Source of the DNA: Albula goreensis
Taxonomy: Eukaryota > Chordata > Actinopteri > Albuliformes > Albulidae
DNA length: 64,000 nucleotides
Assembly (NCBI GenBank): GCA_022829145.1
Contig: CM040746.1
Coordinates: 18,352,332-18,416,331 of the forward strand
Direction: 5' to 3'
In this document: one piece after another, positions 54,371-64,000 of the stretch
Layout of the letters: every line of letters begins with the position of its first letter
Position numbering within the stretch: position 1 is the first letter of the stretch
Notes under the pieces: model-generated
Told to the model about the DNA's origin: nothing
Database searches by the model: none
What the model saw: the letters and a program-made list of their open reading frames with translations, nothing else
Translations under genes and position numbers: made by a program

Positions 54371-54521
54371 GGTGTCACAAGATTTTTTAAAATTATTTTA
54401 TTAGGCTTTGGAAGAGCAGTAATTTTTAATTCCTTAAAATCAAAGACATAATACTTGGCATTGCTTCAGTTCAGTTTTGCTGCCACTTCTCTCACATCCT
54501 CTTGATGTTGATGCAGATTTA

Positions 54522-54610
54522 TTAGTCGTACTCCACTTCTGTAATTGTGCCATCAAATATTTTAGGCTTGTTGGGGTTGTTCTCTACCAACCATTCAGCC
54601 AGCCAGGTCT

Positions 54611-54641
<31 letters not shown>

Positions 54642-56848
54642 GAAGGGGAACAGACAAAGCAGAAGATTATTAAAACCCAAAGTCAGAAAATGATTAAAAT
54701 CAAGTGAGGTACCCCCTCAGTTTTTGTTTAACGGAATTGTGACATAGTCAACAGTCAGTGCCACTTACTAGTTACCTACAACTCCCGTGCACTCCAGACC
54801 TTTACACTTATGCCCCACATCTCCAACACTGTACATCATGTAACAGCTTTTACTCACAAAAGGGTCTGCTGGTTTCCTCTTGCAGAGCTCAGTCAGTCCA
54901 ATAAGCAGAGTAGGATTCACAAACCTGCTCAGATAGTCCTTGGCTGATTCACCCATAGGAATGGGCTCAATCACAGCTAGACAGGGACACAGAACATCTC
55001 ACAGTAAATATTGTAAATTTAGAAAACAATCTTCACCCATTCTTTTTGTGTGCTTTATATGATCCTCCACCCCCATAAAAACCATATATGGATTGTGATT
55101 GGCATGTCTTGAATTACTTCATCTAGATATTAAGTATGACTATAAACATATATTGATTTATGGTATCTTGAACAAATCTGTGTGCAATACTTTGTATAAT
55201 CATGTTTTTTCCATTTTTAGAATGTTAGCATTAGTTTCAACAGTATAAGGCTTCATATGAACATAAGAAGTGTGAGCTTATTACCATTTCGTAAGAAGAC
55301 TTAGTGTGCTGTACTCACAACTGGGAAACATGAATTTGATCTCTCTCTCTGCAGCTGAGAAACTGTCACTGCCATGCACTGCGTTTTTCAGGTCTGAGGT
55401 TCCGTACTTGGCTCGCAGGCTAGATCAAGGCATAAGTATAAGTGCTCATTAGTTGGTTTTCCTTTTAGATTTACATTATAAACAAGGGTGTGTAGATGAA
55501 AAGAATTCAGGAACAACATTCCTAAAATACAGTAGAACTTCATATATGAATGGACTGGAAAAGGAGGTTGTTTGGTATCCAGCAGTGTTTGTGCTCTGTT
55601 ACAAAGCGATGCCAAAATATACCAGTTACGAATTTGAATCCTTTATTGGTGGGAATCATTCATTCATCGCTTTACTGTGATCTTATTTTCTAAATACGTG
55701 GATCAATCTGTAATACTGAGGGTCATACCTCTTAAGGTACTACTGCTCCTGCATTCATTGTTTTCCATTCAATAGGATGCCAAAGATATCATGCATGTGA
55801 TGAGGGCACTCTATTCTAAAAGGTGAGATATTTAGCTCGTTTTTAAAGAAAGCATTTGAGTGTGAATCCTTCCTAAATGTTTACACTGAGTTTGATCGAA
55901 ACAAATTTATTATAAGGCCATGGAATGAAATAAGAGTGTAATACATTTTAGAAAAAAAGGAATGGAAGGCTCTGGTGATCAGTTAACTTGTAATTTATCT
56001 GTAAACCTAGTGATATTGAATAGTTAAGCCATATAAGGTTGACATAAACATAAAACATAACATGTAAGCATAATTTTATGGATGAGGGATGAAACATTTA
56101 AACCGTTAGCCTCACCTATGTTGTGTGTGTATCTTAATATAGCCACAAACTTTGATGTTTGATTAATTTATCTATCTACCATTTTGGATGTGTCTCTCTG
56201 GCTTTGGAGCTGTTGGCAGGTCCCATCAAGGCCTTCCAGGTGGCAATACAATGATCACGGGCCAGTACCAGGGCCACGATGGGTCCAGAGCTCATGAAGG
56301 CTGTCAAGCTGGGGAAGAACAGCTTGCCATACTGTTCTGCATAGAAGTCACTGCACTGCTCTGGGCTCATCTGCAGCTTCCTTTTCTTTTAATGCACAGA
56401 AGGACAATAATGGCAATACATATAATGCATCACAGATATGACATCATATAGACAGTGAATGTTAGTTAGAAGTGAATGTTAGAAGATATTTATATGTTGT
56501 TAAGCATATAAGGTTGCTGACCAAGCCTTTCGTGTAAGAAGTACAGGTCGAGTGAAGCAAAATGCACAGGATAATTACATTTAAAAAAGTATTACAAAAA
56601 TGAAGGCTTACAAATAACATTAAATACAAGTTCAAAGATTACTCTTCAGCAAGTTAAATTGTCTTTAGAGTAATTGTATCGAGTAATACAAGTGAAAATT
56701 GTCTGACCTGCAGGATAGAGAATCCCGACTTCAGAATGATGCCCTCGATTTCGTCGGCTTTGTGGATCGCGTCCGGTTTAATTAAAGCCAGTGTCCTTTC
56801 CACATAAATGTGAGGAGAAGGCATCTGTACTTGTGGCGTGTCGTCCAT
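54522..56848 (-). CDS. nme5: Nucleoside diphosphate kinase homolog 5
   Basis: A cilia- and sperm-associated NDP-kinase-fold protein of the radial spoke. Five exons join in phase: 56708-56848, 56180-56385, 55319-55419, 54858-54976 and 54522-54608, giving 217 residues (human 212). Residues 15-150 form the NDK fold: IYVERTLALIKPDAI, MSSGPIVALVLAR, and NAVHGSDS with the active-site-type histidine. A C-terminal DPY-30-like docking helix pair follows (PTLLIGLTELCKRKPADPF, TWLAEWL). Group II NDP kinases such as this usually have little kinase activity. The acceptor of the last exon uses a run of more than 20 T on the coding strand as its pyrimidine tract. The TAA stop overlaps a potential AATAAA (54518-54523); another signal at 54397-54402 is the more likely end. 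Confidence 0.95.
54617..54641. repeat. poly(A)/poly(T) run forming an nme5 splice tract
   Basis: About 25 A on the plus strand, which is T on the nme5 strand, immediately upstream of the last-exon acceptor (AACAAAAG). Its length may vary between individuals. Confidence 0.85.
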
Positions 56849-58755
56849 CGTTCTGAAGGCAAGTAGTATCGTATACTATCAGAATGTCTAATTGAGAAAA
56901 ATATAAGCACATTTAATAATTACAGATTGCCACTCATCCCTTCACTTAATGTGAGATTTTAAAAAAAAGTTTTGACAGTTTACTTTGCGCTTAGCTGGAA
57001 TCAGATATCGCTAGCTAGCAGGCTAGCAACGACTGTTGCGAAATTTACTGCAATGGATTAGATTAATAAGTTATTCATGAACTATTTATAAAGAAATACG
57101 GTAATTTGTGATTCAGGTACCGAAACCACTAACGTTACGTTTTTGAAGACCCCTTACATTATGATACGTTTACATCGTTGCTTAGAAACACAGATGTACG
57201 GCAAGGGATGTAGGTCAAACTTGTAATTAGCTATTATCATCGTCTCTTGCCTGATGGCGTAGCCGTCTCTCTCTCTGGGAAGATTGCCAATGAACCGAAT
57301 ACGTTTAATTTAAGTATACACCCAGTACAATAAAGCAAGATAAACAAATATGCACAATTTAACTTGTATGAAATGAGCATAGAGCCAGTGTTCAAATGTG
57401 CATCTTTACTGCGCTTTTAACAACTGTAGTCCAGGGAGCCGTGCTTTTCAGCATCAGCATTCAATTTCAAATGCAACATGAAACTGTTGACGAAAGTGGC
57501 CAGTTTCGCTAACAAAACTCTGCAAAAGAGTTACATGCCTCGCGGTGCCATTTTGTCAATGATAGAATAAACTAGATGTACACAATTAAAAAAGATAAAT
57601 ATATGTTAAGTTCAGTTACACCAAACATCAACACCAATATTTCCAACATCAGTGGCGACAGAAGCGGTAAGATTATCAGCATAAGCTGTTCTCTTTAGAA
57701 TGCTCCATTCATTCCTTTCGTTTTTAAATACTTAGACCTGATTGTATTATATGCCTGTCATATCGTTTTTGACAATAAAACTCATTACCTTTTAGGATTG
57801 TTATTTGAACTTGACAAGATATTCTCAAAATATGAGCAAGCCCATTGTCTGTGTTTGTGTATTTTAAATAAATTGTAAATTTCCTTTTGATGTATTCAAG
57901 CATGGTATTAAAACTAAAACTATTGTGAGCTTCAAAAACCTATGTACAGAAGGGCTGCCATTCAGAACTGCTTATAACCCAAGCAATATTGTCTGATGTC
58001 TTTCTCCTCCCTGCAATTTTAGATGCTTATGCTTGAAGAAAACTACAGGAAATTTTTAACCCACACAGCCTAATCCCAATTTACAACTTGTAAATTTAAT
58101 GTTGTACTGGTTTCAGTACAGGTAGCCATCTTAGGTAGTCACTGGGCAGGGTTATAAATGACTGCTACATTTGCTTCCAAGAAATAAATCAATCATTATA
58201 ACCAGGCACTAAACCAACATAATACTCCTGATTCAAGAGTTTTATGAACACCGAGATAAAGTCAACACATCAATCACCAGATTTAAACATCACAGAGCCG
58301 AATCAAGTTCTGCAACATAGAGTGCAGAATAGATTTCCATCCACATTTTTCAAAGAAATCAAGAATTTCCCTCTTGAATGATACATCAGTTAAACTTGAT
58401 TAGCGGCATTCCATGGGGAAATGAAGCTGTTCTGAAGGCAAATGGTAGCCTAACACCTTATTAGATATTTATACTAATTATATTGTAATTTACATCGTTA
58501 TATGCCATGTATTACCAAGGCCCAGCCTATTGGAGTGACAGTCAAACATAATAGGAGCAATACATACATTTTCTAAAAACTGAATATCCGTTTTTCCATT
58601 TCCCCCAGTAAGCTCAGCTCATATCAGCAATGGTTTGTTAATATGTGCATAAAAACACTCCTCCAAAGCAAGACCCAACCACCAAATGCTTTATATTCAA
58701 CAGTTCAATAGTTGAACTGAAGCCAGTGAAGAGTACACAAAATGAAAACATTTTT
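56849..58755. other. nme5 promoter region and spacer to rack1 3' end
   Basis: The first few hundred bases hold TAGC-rich words (57,010-57,030 and an AACGTTACG near 57,130) as at other gene starts. The remainder, to the rack1 poly(A) signal at 58774-58779, shows no exon or recognisable repeat. Confidence 0.5.
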
Positions 58756-58806
58756 TCTCCAAACTTTTTTTTTTTTATTCAACACAGTTCATAGAAAAGA
58801 TGCTTT

Positions 58807-63195
<4,389 letters not shown>

Positions 63196-63713
63196 TTTGA
63201 GAAGATAAACGGTGCCTTTCCGAGAGGATGGAAATGGATTTCGAAGGAGGGCTTCAGGCGCCCTGTTCCTCTCGTATTCAGGCACAGGGAAAAAGGCAGA
63301 AACGAACCGGAAGCAGAAATAAAAGAGCGACGGGTCAACGACTTGCGCGGCATGTCGGGAAAAAAACAGTAAGCTCGGAAGATATGAATGGGTATGACAC
63401 CTTAGAGTGCTTTTTCACTGCACATATGCATATATATGTATGAATTTTCAAACATGATGAGGCCTATACTTATAAACACGTAGGGAATCAGCAGTGGCGT
63501 GGATTTAACATGATGCATGGAGCATTCTGTTGCAGGGTCAGCATTTTTAAACAAACAGGTCTATCACATATCTAAAATAATATATCGAAGCATGATTTCA
63601 GTTATATTAAATTTGTGAGTCACAACCAAGGAAAAATGACTGAGGATCATTGTTACGCAGGAGAACTTTTTGCATAATAGCATTTTTCAAAGTGTCGAAA
63701 AAAGTAACAAGAC

Positions 63714-63786
63714 TGTTTCCGCCCGGTTTCGAACCGGGGACCTTTCGCGTGTGAGGCGAACGTGATAACCACTACACTACGGAAAC
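63714..63786 (-). tRNA. tRNA-Val(CAC)
   Basis: A full 73-base cloverleaf on the minus strand: acceptor GTTTCCG/CGGAAAC with discriminator A, anticodon arm TTCGC-CTCACAC-GCGAA with anticodon CAC at 63741-63743, and T arm CCCGG-TTCGAAA-CCGGG. Internal A and B boxes are intact. No CCA is encoded, as expected for a eukaryotic nuclear gene. Confidence 0.97.
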
Positions 63787-63975
63787 ACTGTTACCATGAA
63801 GTGTAAGACATGACAAACGACAATATCAAGTGTTTACGTAAGTTTATTACATTTAATAGCACATCTCTGTGAATGTAAAATACAACATTATTTTAAAAAC
63901 CAATGGTTTCATTTTGTTGTAACAGAGTTAAAGATAGAGCAGATAGAGTTACGGACGAAGTACGCAATTAAAACC

Positions 63976-64000
63976 TGTTTCCGCCCGGTTTCGAACCGAG
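63976..64000 (-). tRNA. tRNA-Val, second copy, cut by the window edge
   Basis: The 25 bases at the right edge repeat the 3' end of the tRNA-Val gene 262 bases to the left (acceptor, T arm and TTCGAAA loop). One T-stem pair changes to G-U. The rest lies outside. Confidence 0.8.

Overview
The window reads as nuclear DNA of a ray-finned (teleost) fish. It is AT-rich and intron-rich, with GT-AG introns, long CA and GAAA microsatellites, relics of fish-type Tc1, hAT and Tigger transposons, and vertebrate genes whose closest recognisable relatives I know from fish and man. Every multi-exon gene below was rebuilt by hand from splice sites and reading phase; in each complete one all exon phases close exactly.

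Layout. 1-7.9 kb, minus strand: the 5' end of a CtBP2-type co-repressor gene; only the first coding exon and two likely non-coding exons fall inside. 9.2-24.4 kb, minus: fam53c, four coding exons, with a likely first non-coding exon at 24.3 kb. 24.4-26.4 kb: intergenic DNA with a decayed Tc1-like transposon. 26.4-30.9 kb, minus: slbp2, the oocyte-type histone hairpin-binding protein, eight coding exons. 31-33.7 kb: broken tRNA-Val copies and a non-autonomous hAT element with its target-site duplication. 33.7-39.3 kb, plus: two tandem intronless genes for trichohyalin-plectin-homology coiled-coil proteins (CFAP210/CCDC173-like, probably axonemal). 39.6-47.8 kb, plus: phykpl, a PLP-dependent phospholyase, twelve exons, with a decayed Tc1 transposon in intron 8. 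48.8-52.3 kb, minus: hnrnpab, seven coding exons, tail to tail with phykpl. 54.4-56.8 kb, minus: nme5, five exons. 58.8-63.2 kb, minus: rack1, eight exons, with two SNORD95 and two SNORD96-like snoRNAs in its introns. 63.7-64.0 kb, minus: one intact tRNA-Val(CAC) gene and the start of a second at the window edge.

Gene order carries history. HNRNPAB and PHYKPL are tail-to-tail neighbours on human 5q35, where RACK1 also lies; NME5 and FAM53C are on human 5q31. CTBP, FAM53 and SLBP family members lie close together on human 4p16 (CTBP1, FAM53A, SLBP). The left half of this window therefore looks like a second, fish-retained copy of that trio next to the FAM53C paralogue. Functionally the genes are independent: transcriptional co-repression (ctbp), a nuclear regulator (fam53c), histone mRNA handling (slbp2), cilia and sperm flagella (cfap210-like pair, nme5), hydroxylysine breakdown (phykpl), RNA processing (hnrnpab) and ribosome scaffolding (rack1).

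I found no operon, CRISPR array, phage or bacterial-type system. The points most worth checking are the slbp2 gene model, the intronless tandem pair with shared CRE-like promoters, the duplicated intronic snoRNAs, and TAGC/AACGTTAGC-rich DNA clustered at gene starts.
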